Assembly (NCBI GenBank): GCA_963281155.1
Contig: CAUJLY010000005.1
Span: 1-64,000, forward strand
DNA from: Rhabditophanes sp. KR3021
Taxonomy: Eukaryota; Nematoda; Chromadorea; Rhabditida; Alloionematidae
Direction: 5' to 3'
Length of the DNA: 64,000 nt
The position numbers and the translations under genes are program-made. The notes under the pieces are model-generated. The model was not told the origin of the DNA, searched no databases, and was given only the letters and a program-made list of their open reading frames with translations. Position 1 is the first letter of the stretch. Each line of letters opens with the position of its first letter. Below are positions 22,977 through 34,470 of this stretch, piece after piece.

Positions 22977-23532
22977 TTTGGGTGCTGACAACGATAAGCT
23001 CATAATCGTTCCTTTGATAATGGTATAAATTTAACATGATAAATAGTATAAAAAATAGAAGGTAAGAGTTAATAAATCTGTTTTATTACTTAATTCCCTG
23101 TTTGCTACTGTCTATTTAGGCAATAAAAAAGTGTAAGGACTTGATAACAGTCATTTACTTCATTTACAGAAATTATGCTCGATTGATAGAGACATTTGGA
23201 AAGATTGAATGGTGCAAAAAGATTCTTAATTAAGTCAGTATCAAAGGTCAATTACATGGAATATCCTGTTTTGTTCATACAAATATTTAAGCATTAGATA
23301 ACATATAAAATAATATGAAGAGTAAAGAGAAAAGTAGTTTCCTAATATTTCCCTTAATCACTTTAACAGTAAGGAATAATCAAATTTCAACTCTCAATTT
23401 ACTCAGAGTACTTTACAACAGTCATTTTCAATTGAGTACCATCTTGCAAGGAAAATCAAAACCTTTCTTCCAAAGCCACAAATGCAAAAATAGGATAATC
23501 AACTATTAATTGTAATTTAAATCAAGATTAAA
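22977..23532. other. Intergenic
   Basis: AT-rich. No further NRF-6-like sequence is recognisable past 22976. Confidence 0.4.
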
Positions 23533-24186
23533 ATGAGAGGAGTAAAAGGTACTCAAAATTGTATACCTGCAGGGAATCCACAAATAGATTTTTCAGATGA
23601 TGTGGAGCCAAGGTAGTTTAAGCAACGTTTGACTTATCAATAAATATTTATTTGCAGAAATTTTCCATACAACAATAATGGCCAGTTTCTACTAGAATCA
23701 GGGGTATCTCGCGATAGTTTTAGCGATTATACGGATCCATGCATTTATCAAAATCAAGGACAAGAAGTAGGAAAATTTTCCGAATCTGTTAATCTGCAAA
23801 GGGTTCAGATAAGTACATCCGGAAATGAAGGGAACCCAGTAAATCAAGACACATATTTTGGGCCTAAAGCTTTCATACCTTTACTATATCCCATTCTTGG
23901 TCCTCACAAAGATCGCTTTCTAATCAAAGTTTGCCATGGGGGATATAATCGGTTTTTCACATGCTATAATCATCATTCTTATGCATATTTCCGGAAAAAC
24001 CTTTACTCCAATCCAGGAGTTCCACCTTACAAAGGTAATTGCACGTGGACAGATTTACAAGGAGAAAGAATAGTTGTTTGCGACGAACAAGATTTCAATT
24101 CGATGCTCGACTATGCTGAGATGACTGGAAATCGGTGCATCACCATTCAATTGTCCTGTCCGAGTGGAGTAGTTAATAAAAAATAA
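23533..24186 (+). CDS. PB1-domain-like protein, 202 aa
   Basis: Exons 23533-23612 and 23658-24186 (45-nt intron, donor GTAGTT, acceptor TTTGCAG) keep the frame and give 202 residues. The first 105 residues are low-complexity, rich in Asn, Gln and Ser. Residues about 115-195 fit a PB1 fold: a basic first strand (DRFLIKVCHGGYNRFFTCY), a helix, then an OPCA-like acidic motif WTDLQGERIVVCDEQDF and a helix-strand end (CITIQLSCPS). PB1 domains pair with other PB1 domains as signalling scaffolds (p62, aPKC, PAR-6). No other domain is present, so it may be an adaptor or capping partner. AATAAA follows near 24240. Fold assignment is by pattern only. Confidence 0.6.
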
Positions 24187-25149
24187 AACGCAGTTTGGTA
24201 CCAAGCTGTATAATTTGCTGTATATTTTCTCTTTATTAATAATAAAAGTTTTGAGTAACTTGATAAATCACAGATAGGTTATTATTAACCTAACACTGCC
24301 TCTACTTTTAGTTTAGTTCATGTCAACGAAGCCTACAATTTCATAACATTTAATCGATACTCTGGACCATGTGTAATTTGGGTCCTTACTATATTTTTTA
24401 ATTTAATTCTTTAATAACAACTTATATCAAGATAATATTGTCTCACTATATCAGATGGCTTAACATTTAATCTTCTTTCAGCTTCGATTGTTATGTTTTA
24501 TTGCATAACTGCAAGGAGGCAGATGGTATGTGGATAGCAAATGTTATGTATCTTCTCTATAAAAAGGCAAAAAGACAGGTGTTTCATGGGTATCTTTTAA
24601 TACTTTGACTAATTTCGAAATCGCTGCCTCTTCATGCTCATTTTGTTCTTCATTTAATGATCAAGCCATTTTTAATTGAACTTTATGACTTTGTAGATTG
24701 CCTTTTTGTCCTTCTCTTGTGTAATCTCAAATAGAGGCTAATACTTTGAGCCGATGAACTAAAATTGAACAGTATTTCACACTACACTTTCTGTAACATA
24801 ATAACTCCTTCAACAACCAGATGCCCTCGGATTTCAAAAGTTGTTCTTCTTATCTGGTTTAGTAATAAATCTCTTTGGAAGTACTTGACAACATAATTGA
24901 ACTGAAACAAGTCAAACAGTTGGTTATATACCATCAAATTGATATTTACGAAGCACAATGTAGAAAAAGATTCAGAATGTATGAAAAATGTAATTTTTGC
25001 AAATGATTTTAATCCAAACATCACTAAAATACTCTCTTTTTGTAGTATTCAATATATCTATAAATATCGCTGTTTGTTATAACAAATATTTTTAATGATC
25101 ATTACAATAAACAAAAATAAGTGGCTTTCTAATAAATACTAAGAAAAAC
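24187..25149. other. Intergenic with possible minus-strand debris
   Basis: On the minus strand 25024-24782 encodes an 80-residue open stretch (ATG at 25024), and further left about 24655-24545 another open stretch (EEAAISKLVKVLKDTHETPV). They look protein-like but are separated by stops and match no family I know, so this may be a decayed gene. Confidence 0.3.
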
Positions 25150-25486
25150 AATTATAAGCTAGAAAACATTTATGACATACCGATTCGAATCAGTTATTTC
25201 AAGCGTATCTTCATTTTCATCTTTAGCAAAACATTGTCATGCAATATTTATTCTTTGCTGATTATGTATTACTGCAATTCCATTTATGAATGACATTCTG
25301 TCCAATTTTTGCTTGGCCAACTATTTTGTTACTATTTGCTGAATGCTCAAATATTTGATAAGTACAATCTAGCAACACTTGCACAACTTCGATCTCTTGA
25401 ACTTTTTTAATAGAGACTTCAAATGACTGCGATATGATGTTGAAAGAATGCAAAGAGCCACCCAATTGTTGTACGCCTGGCATCAT
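25150..25486 (-). pseudogene. ZP-domain (cuticlin-like) fragment
   Basis: The minus-strand frame 25486-25262 contains CTYQIFEHSANSNKI and VGQAKIGQNVIHKWNC. It aligns with CKYEVLSNGQPVAFAAIGQQ and ILHKWSC in the intact cuticlin-like gene at 47.2-48.6 kb, the start of the ZP-C half. Left of the stop, another frame gives FAKDENEDTLEITDSN, similar to LALKDEDTEICFRTSD of that gene. Signal peptide, ZP-N half and membrane anchor are missing, so it is a remnant of a second ZP gene. Confidence 0.6.
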
Positions 25487-25692
25487 AAGTGAGTTGGATG
25501 GTGCCTTTGATTACTCAAATCAAGTTTGACAATAAATTACATTCAGATAATTCCAAAGCATTCTCAAAGTTTTCTAACAGTGATTATCAACTACTTTTTG
25601 TGTATAATTTAATTAATCATTGCAAATCCATATATAATCAATATATAATTCTGTTTTTGGCTTATAATAGGAAATTATATTCCTTGACTTAG

Positions 25693-27990
25693 TTTTAATC
25701 CATTCTATGTATAAGATAAAATATAGTAATGAACAAAGATGGGAGAAACATGACGGTTAATTAAATTTGACGGAAAAACGTCTATTCAACATACTTAAAA
25801 GAATATTCCATCCACTGAATTATAATATGGGATACTTTATGAGCTAATTAAGATAGTCATTAATATATGTAATTCTCATTTATCAAAGAAGTTATAATCT
25901 GAAGTGATTCCAAAAATAAATAGCTATTTGTACTTAATTGTGTGAATTTCATAACATATTTAAGGTATATGCGCTTAAATTTTATCAAATAGGATAATTA
26001 ACATCCAAATAGCAATAATAATATGATTATTATTAATTCAAAAGTACAATACCTTATAAAGTTTATTATTACTGCAGTATTTGTCAACTTATTTTGAATG
26101 AATTAATATAAATGACTTTGAGCTGATAAACATATCCATTAGCAAGATTTAGTAGTGTTCATTTTCGACAAAAAATATGACTTTTTCGTATGTTTAAAGC
26201 TATTTAAAATAGTATAAATTTGAATTTATATATATGAAGAGGTATAGAGATTATCTTTAATGCATCTTGCAGTATATTTAAAATAGAATTTGGTAGAAGA
26301 TTGACTTATATTTACTACATCCGGATGTTTAATATTAAGCTTTTCAAGCTTTATGATCAGATGCCATGGTGATATCTTATTTTAATATTTTATAACTTCA
26401 AAATAATATTTTTTCTCATTTTTTTACTTCTCAAGTTCTTTTCTATCCAACGAATGCAGTATGATTGCGATATGAGTATGTTTAAGTCTCTCAATTGTTG
26501 TTTCTCTTTTTAAAATATATACATCACCAATACCGCGGCTAAGATCATCTAATCCAAAAATGAAGAGTTTCGGTAATCCAATTGCGTCATTATTTGTGCC
26601 ACTCACTGCACAACCACACAAAGTAGCGTGCTCAATCCATCATAATGCAACAGCCCTAATTTGTTTGTAGTGCCAACTTTCTTTGTCCTCATGTCCTTCA
26701 AACGCAACCACCAGATTGTAGTTCCTTTTCATAATTGACGTTAATTACCAATCATTTTTCTTCTTATCAGTCATCACCCTTCAAATTATTGGATGTACTT
26801 AGAAAAGAGGTAAAGATAAAACGTTGATGAGCCTAGATATATTTCTCCAATTGTCTATGATAGCAGGATATTAGAAAAATCCAATCTTTATGATCAAAAG
26901 ACACCATTCAAGCGTCCATAAATATCAGTTTTAACTTTTTGCCGACTTATTTGAATATCATTTCAGAAAAGTATTTCATTTTAAAAGGAATCATTTTAAA
27001 CAAAAGTGATTAGGACTTTCCATTTAATAGTGTTTGCCTCTAAATTGATACCTCGTTCAAATATTTCTTATTGTTATTTACCTTTTATCTCGGTTTGTTG
27101 TTATTGATCATGCAACATTTACGTTAAGGTTGTTAATGATAAAAAGTAAACGCTCGAGCCAATTGCCAACATATAAGCATATTTGATAGTGTGTATTTTT
27201 ATATTAGACACTTTTTATGTTTATAATCGTCCATTAAACATCTCCATTTATTATACGGAAACTTGGCTTGTCCTGGATTTACATTTCTTTTATAATTAGC
27301 AATTAACTTTTTATATTCATATTATGATTGCCGTGTTAAATAAAAAAGTTTGATACACTCATTAAAAGTTGAAATTTATGCTTATGTCTATCTATAATAG
27401 ATAAGTGTTTGACGATCGTTTTATACTTTCTCAAAGCATTTAGTAAAGAAGAAATGGATTTGATAAAATGGTTTCATTAATTCCTTAAAACAAAGCATAC
27501 TAGGATATATTTTAGGTAATAAATGTTTCCAACCAGATGGTTGCTTTTTTCGGACAAAAGACTTTGTACTATGCACCAATGATATACCAAGTTGTACCAA
27601 CTCAAATTATTTTACTCAATAAAGACATACCTTCGTCAACTAGCTCACTTTTTTTGTGTCTAAGCTATCATTAAGTAAACTAGTTTATGTGTTGGCATTT
27701 AATGTGTAGTTCTTACCAATATTTCAAACACTCTTCTAGCCATCACGCATTTGTTGGAGATAGTTTTACTTTTTAAAAAATCTGTGCGTTATTTGTATCT
27801 TTGACCACTGTCATCGTATATGGATAAATGTGGGGTGACGCTGGTTCCATTTTTGATGATTTTACTCAAACTTTCAACTTGTGATTAAGACCATTTTACA
27901 CTGCTTATTTTAGATTTATCTTCCTTGCGTACATTTTTAAATATATTGATCATTATCTAATTGTATTATTTGTACTCAAATAGCCCAAAG
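25693..27990. other. Intergenic, 2.3 kb
   Basis: On the minus strand 26731-26424 is an open frame interrupted once by TGA, with WD-repeat-like phrases (NLVVAFEGHEDKESW, ATLCGCAVSGTNNDAIGLPK). It may be a decayed exon, but I cannot name the family. I see nothing else. Confidence 0.3.
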
Positions 27991-29022
27991 ATGTGGACAC
28001 AAAATAGAGCCTATCCCGATCCTGCTGAACCAACCAAACGTAAAAGTACGTTGAAGAATGTGGCCAAAAAAGAAGCTCCTGGTTTGGATTCACAATTGTG
28101 TGGGGGGTCTCTTAACGATGATATCAAAAGTGGTGAAAGGAAAATGGGTAAGAGAGTTAAAGGTGTTTCCTTTGCTGAGGCTGTAGAAAATATTCCCAGC
28201 CTAAATGAATCGAATGAAAGTGAGTGTGGGAAATTATTTGATGAATTTTCATCCATTGGGTTGGATTTGTTGGAAATAGGACCGGATATGATTCCAGGCG
28301 AGGAGGGGAACACGTTGGAGGAAAATGCTCATCCGCTTGAATTGCAGTTTTTGAGGCACGGCAATTTAGATGAATCCAGTGAAAGTTTCTCTGACACAGA
28401 AAAATGTACTTCTCGCGGAGACGAGAAAGTTACATCTTCAAATGAAGGAATCAGCTTGTCTAATAGCAAACGGTTTTCAAAAAGTGATAACTTCAGACAA
28501 AAAGCGGATACCTTTCAGCATTCAGCAAACAACCGAAACAACGACGCTCGTAAGAAGGAAGATGCACGAAACAAGAAGGGAGGATGTTCTTTAGATAAGA
28601 ATGATACCAAACAAAATTACAAGCACAAGCAACGAAAAAGTCCCGGCTTTTCTCAATCAATGCGGTAAGTTTAAAATATTTTCCCTCAAAATTATACCGT
28701 TTATTTAAAGACTTCCCACTGTTAAATCTTACTACTCCACAAACTCACAATGCGTATGTTCAGTATCATCAAACAAATCTAAATTGGGGGGGGTGGTTAT
28801 CATGGTGGCCAAGATATGAGAGTGATGGACAACATGCAAATGCATCTTCCGACACAATACTACTACCCTCAACAAATGATGCCATACATTCCGCAAATGT
28901 TCATTCATCCAAATCAAGCAATGGGCCAAATGGATCAAGTGCAACAATCTGGCCGAGCTCCCGTCTTCTGGAACAGTCACATCCCACCATCCGGCTATTC
29001 TTCATACCGTGGGTACAACTAA
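27991..29022 (+). CDS. Low-complexity protein with Q/Y/P/G-rich tail, frame uncertain
   Basis: Exon 1 is 27991-28664 (224 codons plus 2 nt) with a strong GTAAGT donor. It encodes a hydrophilic, Ser/Lys/Glu-rich protein beginning MWTQNRAYPDP, with a motif KGVSFAEAVENIPSL. The downstream region 28711-29022 encodes a tail rich in Gln, Pro, Tyr, Gly and Met (QYYYPQQMMPYIPQMFIHPN) ending YSSYRGYN, typical of RNA-granule or translation-associated proteins. Joining them in one frame needs a change inside the G8 run 28786-28793 and another near the acceptor at about 28710. Alternatively exon 1 splices in the right phase to the acceptor at 30829 of the BED gene. AATAAA near 29138 supports a transcript end here. 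Family unknown. Confidence 0.55.
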
Positions 29023-30829
29023 TGTCCATTCTACACTAAACAACCACCTCCACCGCCAAAAGAATAGATGAATTGCATATATTTATTATTTGTCGCTTTC
29101 CTTAATTTGATTATGTTTCCTTTACGGAAGATTGAAATAAATAAAATTGGTTTAATTTCATCTTATTTACTTAATAACAATACATTCATTAAAACATCCA
29201 AGTTTATCAAGTGCTAGTAACTTTTGGTTTTATTAAAACAAACGTTTTTACTTGTATCGCAATAATATTTGATGTCGAACAAAATGTGGCAAATACTCCA
29301 CCATTCGCCCTTTCAACCACATATACAACATTTTTGTTGGTGGCATATACTTTGCAATGTCCATTTGCTTATCCACATAAAACCTAATCAAATATATGGG
29401 ACTACTATTAAGACATATCAGTAAGGAATCTTGTATGTATCAAGGTTTTGGTGTGTAAATAATACAAACAAACTTTGAATAAGCAATAAACTTATATCCT
29501 ACTTAACTATTTTCATTAAAAACGTTGCATAGCTGATAATATTCGTCATAGACTAGTAGATGATTATGCTGCTACCATAATCACTGTATTTTTATCCTTT
29601 TCTTTAATATTGTCCTTTGTTTCATTTCTTCATCAAGACCAACAATATTGGATAATCTTTTAATCCAAAAACACTAATTTATATTGATAATTTGAAAATC
29701 TTCACACATCACCAAGTAGCAACAAGGTTATAATCTGATGGTTGGTTTCAATGTTTGTCTTCATATAATCAAAGCGAAACATGGCGATACCTTATCACCT
29801 TCTATATAAACATTCAAAAATATTATTTCTACAGTATATGTTTTTTTTATTTCTGCTATAGCTTTATTCATTAAAATGTTATAACAACTCGACCAAGTAT
29901 TTAAAAAAGAAAACTCTATTCTTATTGAGCAAATAGAAAATGTTTCCTATTTCTATTTATTAACATTACTTAGGAAATGCCGATTGAACTTATTATGGAT
30001 ATTCCATTCTTGATATTAGAATATAACAAATTGCTTCCAAATATGTTAAGGAATTCATTACAAAAAACATAATTAATATTGTTATTTGTGTTGGAACTTT
30101 TAGAGAGAATAAATTAATCGGTAATCCTCAAAACTGTTTCACTGTTATGATATCTCAGAAATAAAAACATCATATAATGTCCATAAAAAGAATTAAATCA
30201 TGAACTTTGAAATTCTTTAAACAAACTGATTTTGTTGCCATCTTTAAACATCTAAATATTACCAAATACTGTTTATTTCGGAATAATCCCTGCATCGTAA
30301 AAACTTTGGAACGTGTACAAAATGGATTCGATAAATCTATGATTAAAAATAACGTCGTAAAATGCATTTTAAACATTAACAGCTATCTAGCCCATTTTGT
30401 AGCTACTTTCCGATCGATCTCAACTTTTGTCTAATATATTGCCCAATAAATTTAAAATCATATTTTATATCTAGTCGACCACAAATGTTGTACATATGCA
30501 TCTACTTATACCCAAACTAACTACACCTTCACGTAAATAATCTATATGCATGTCAACAAATAAATCAAGCTATTTCAAAAAGGCACCTTCCATTTTTTAT
30601 ACAATGCGGTCAAGATCTAATAGATTAGGTACATAAATATATTTGCATATGTAAGCACTATTTATTGTGTTATTATTCATTCATAACATTTGCTTCTTTT
30701 AACTCACTTTAATTAAACGATTTGTTATTTTTCCGATTTAATTAGTCTTTTATTATTACTCATTTAGCTGTTCGTTTTAAATATATTATAGAACAAGTCT
30801 TTACCTTTTGTACTTTCATTTATTTGCAG
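29023..30829. other. Intergenic or long intron, 1.8 kb
   Basis: AT-rich with no coding signal. It ends in a good acceptor TTTATTTGCAG at 30819-30829, so it could be an intron if exon 28664 joins 30830, or an outron before a trans-spliced gene. Confidence 0.4.
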
Positions 30830-30845
30830 GTCAAAAAACCTAGAA

Positions 30846-32554
30846 ATGCCTTCTATGACTAATGAAATGAATGCGAAGCTCGGAGATGTCTACCCTATTA
30901 CAAAATCCTCACCCCCTTTAATGGAAATGCTCCAAGGACGTTTATTGAGCGGACCAGGGTTGGATCATGATCTTTCATCAATCATCACTTCCAGTACTAA
31001 CAAGAACGATCCCCAAGACATCGAAAGTCTGTTCAAGGCGAATAGTATACTTCCCCAATTGACTGCAACTATGCCAGGTCTCGATGGAACTATAGCATTA
31101 ACTCATAACACCTCCCCAACCACTGATCTTCTCCAAAACAACCACTTAAACTTCGATGTTACCAAAAGCGATGGCCAAGACAGTGAATTGTCCGACAATA
31201 ATCTTTTCAAGAGAGACGAACAACAGCCAGATGAACGGAAACAGACTACTTCTGACAACACCAGTACTCCATCCAACCTTCCTTTTGAATCACTTATTAA
31301 TGAAAATAATGTCTTGGCACCGACAAGCCAAATTAAGACTGAAAATATATTGTCTACACTTGATGCTTTGACCAAATCTAATATTGTCAAGGAGACCAGT
31401 AATATTGTATTTAATAATACTAAAAATGATGATGACATCTCATCATTGATGAGTACTGCTGGAAGAAAGAAGACACATCCAGTTTGGAGGTTTTTCAGAG
31501 ATGTCAAGGATAAAAGTAAGTTTGCCTATTTTAATAAGATAATAATAAAGCTACTTTAGACGAAGAAGGCGGCGCAAGTGTAATTTGTCTAAACTGCACC
31601 TGGAAAGGAGATGACAAAAGCCCCAACAATTTAAAAACGCATCTAAAGCGAGTTCATGCAAATGATGGAGTCTACGAAGAATTTACCAAAGCCTTAGCCG
31701 AAACTCCTACTCACCCGTATGTAAAGAGAAAACGTACTGGTGGTTTTAACAATACAAGTGCTCTTCTAAATGGAACTTCTACTTCAAGTCCTCAAATACT
31801 AAATGATGTTTCAGCCAATATCACACTCGATGGTATTAATCTTCTGAGCATGCTTGAGGTGTTGGCGGGCAAAACTATAAGTGAGCATGAAGCACTGCTT
31901 AAAGAATCTTATTCTATCAAATCTGATATTGCTGAGCCAGCTAGAAAGAAAGTCAAGACTGAACATCCTAATGCTTTTGATTTGGGTGGTGATCTAGGAG
32001 AACTTGATTTAGAATCCCTATCAAATCGAAAATTTGGAGGAGCTAATCTTGCTAATAATCAAGAAGATAATGTCCCCCTTGGGTCTTTAAGTAGTCTCCT
32101 TTTAGGGTGTGGGATGAATATTGGAAATAACCAAAATAATGATATCCAATCGTTACTAAATTCACTTGGTGGAGCTAATCAATTGGCTATACAGCCTACT
32201 CCAGCTACGTCAATACCACAAATAGTTCCCCAACAAACACAGCATCAAGATTTTGCTCCCTTCTCATTGGGTGATGGGGTTTGTATGAAATACTTGATGG
32301 GGATTGCTAAAGATATGGATGTTCTTATAGCATATAGATCTGCAAATACTGGAGATGAATTTACATTTTCAAAACACTATAGCGGCAGAGCTGATTACAC
32401 GAATAACCGTGTTGTGCTGTTTGAAACCAGAGAAGAAATCAAGACCTGCGTTAGAATTGGCGATAACGTGTCAGAGGTTGAATCTTGGAAGAAAACCAAC
32501 CCCTCTCAACTACAATGGGCTCTCAGAGGCAAAGTCCAATCAGCTCTCTTTTAA
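30846..32554 (+). CDS. BED-type zinc-finger protein, probable transcription factor
   Basis: Exons 30846-31515 and 31560-32554, phase-1 join over a 44-nt intron (GTAAGT to CTTTAG), 554 residues. The BED finger crosses the junction: HPVWRFFRDVKDK, then ICLNCTWKG, then NLKTHLKRVH. That gives Cys233, Cys236, His251 and His256 with the two aromatic residues that define BED domains, which bind DNA. The flanks are disordered, rich in Asn, Ser, Thr and Leu, with a likely nuclear signal (ARKKVK). The last 100 residues look folded (GDGVCMKYLMGIAKDMDVLI). The start is the first ATG after an acceptor at 30829; the frame stays open back to that acceptor, so exon 1 could be internal and joined to 28664. 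Confidence 0.85.
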
Positions 32555-34311
32555 ACTAAACCTACCTTGACTCAAATAACTTAATAAATGATGCTACTTT
32601 TGAACACGCTCCTGCCTTTTTATCTTTTTTCAATAAAAAAGAGGTTTAAATGAAATGCCCACTGTATTTGATGTTCACAAATTGGCTTTCATATTCAATT
32701 ATTTCAACAAATAGAAAGTACCCAAACACATCGTAATATAATTTCTTTACATTTCTCAATTAATTCTTTAATTATTATCTTTTTTGTTTGATTATAATAT
32801 ATCTATTACGGATAAAACTTTTTAAAGGAGGTAACAGTATGGAAGATAATCACAAAATGGGTTATTTGAGAAAAATCATTTAATTAATCAAACATCAACA
32901 ACTACTCACTCAGTTAATCGTTATTTTATGATACTTCAAACAATAATGCAAATTTATTATTTAATCAAATGTTAGGTTAATAATATATTGAGGATATCTA
33001 ATCTATATTTGTGACGATTCAAAGTATTTTTTATATATATTTCCTTGGAACCAACAACTTCAACAAATCTTGTTGTCCTTTTTGATCTACTTGCATCACT
33101 TATCCATTCACACGAATGATGTCTAGGTAGGTGTTGATCTATTATTCCTAATCTCATTATGTTCTTTAAAATTGGTACATATGAACATACTATTAATATT
33201 AACTCCCACACACATCTGTATATACTTTAATAAACAAACTTCTGCATGAGTAACGTAACATAATTATACGTTCCCTTTGATAAACAAAAACAAATTTCTA
33301 ATCTATTTTCTAAAGTGAAAGCCAAGAATGCAATTATTAACTACGCATAATACAAATATTTTATGAACATTTGATATTTCTCTTCGACTACCTTTGGCTT
33401 AGTCTTGTTAGGGCTACTGACTAGTAAGGCCATTTTCCTTTTACTGAACACAAATCATGAAATGAAGTCTATACAACATAATTTTCAGATAATAGATTTA
33501 ATTTGCTTTACCGACTTCAGTTTTTTGGGCAGCATATGTATCTTCATGTCAATGCTGACTACAAGCCGAACAATTCCAATACTCTCAAAACATGTTTATT
33601 TTGATCTTCCAGAACCTCAGCAAATGTATTATACTGCTTCTTCAATGGATATGCGTCCTTTAATAAGATACATTTGTCAGTACCTTATCATGTTTCCGGA
33701 CATATTGAACAAAATTCTTATGATGAAGAAGAACATGCTCAAGTTCTAATGGTAGACAGCGACATATATCATACACATATTTAACATATTCATTTTTGTC
33801 TGTTTTAGTAACAAAACTGTACTATCTTTTACTTTTGTTTATCCATTTAGTCCTAATTTAATGGCCATACATTTTGATATACTTAAACGTTTATTTCTAG
33901 AAAATATATTTGATACTTAAAAATAGCAAAACTTGACTATTATTAGCATAAAAACTATAAATTTATTCGAAACTGTAAACATAAAAAGAATCATATTACT
34001 AAAAGATAGAAGCAAAATAAATGGTTCAGGCAAAAGTCGTATTGGTTTAATCGACCAAATAACTTAATTTTATTCCAGGTTCCATCATATTTGTGACTCC
34101 CCAATTGTGAGAGTAAAGGAAGTTACTGAACAAACGACCAACATTAATTGCCTTTTATACTTCTGCAATTGATTCATTTCAATTCTCCGATAGATTTTAA
34201 CAAATAAAATGTTAAAAATCATTCCTAATATAAAGACAAAATTGTTGTTAATTAGAACGGCAACTTTCATTTGTCAATAAAAGTAATCGAAAAAATAGTA
34301 TTGCTTCTAGT
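32555..34311. other. Intergenic, possible receptor debris
   Basis: Mostly stop-rich. The minus-strand frame 34270-34085 encodes one membrane helix followed by KIYRRIEMNQLQKYKRQL and another helix, which resembles the TM5-loop-TM6 region of nematode chemoreceptors; nothing else of such a gene is visible. Confidence 0.3.
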
Positions 34312-34470
34312 GATATCACCATTCTTTTGGTACCAAATCCGTGGGTAATGAGTGAGAAGTTGGACAAAGCTTTCTAGACTTCATCGTTTAAAGCCTTGAT
34401 TAGATGGTTTATTCTGACCAGCGGAGATGTATCTTCTTTCAAGATTCAGCTAGTAAGTGACATTAAACGG
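34312..34470 (+). pseudogene. Exon-like remnant, unrecognised
   Basis: A stretch bounded by an acceptor-like TTCTAG (ends 34310) and a strong GTGAGT donor (34471) reads DITILLVPNPWVMSEKLDKA, a TAG at 34375-34377, then SSFKALIRWFILTSGDVSSF and KIQLVSDIKR. The composition and splice borders look like a real exon damaged by one stop. I do not know the family, and no partner exons are obvious. Confidence 0.35.

Noticed and set aside
33405..33749. Plus-strand frame of 114 codons
   Set aside because: Hydrophobic start from a non-ATG codon, no family resemblance and no splice context.
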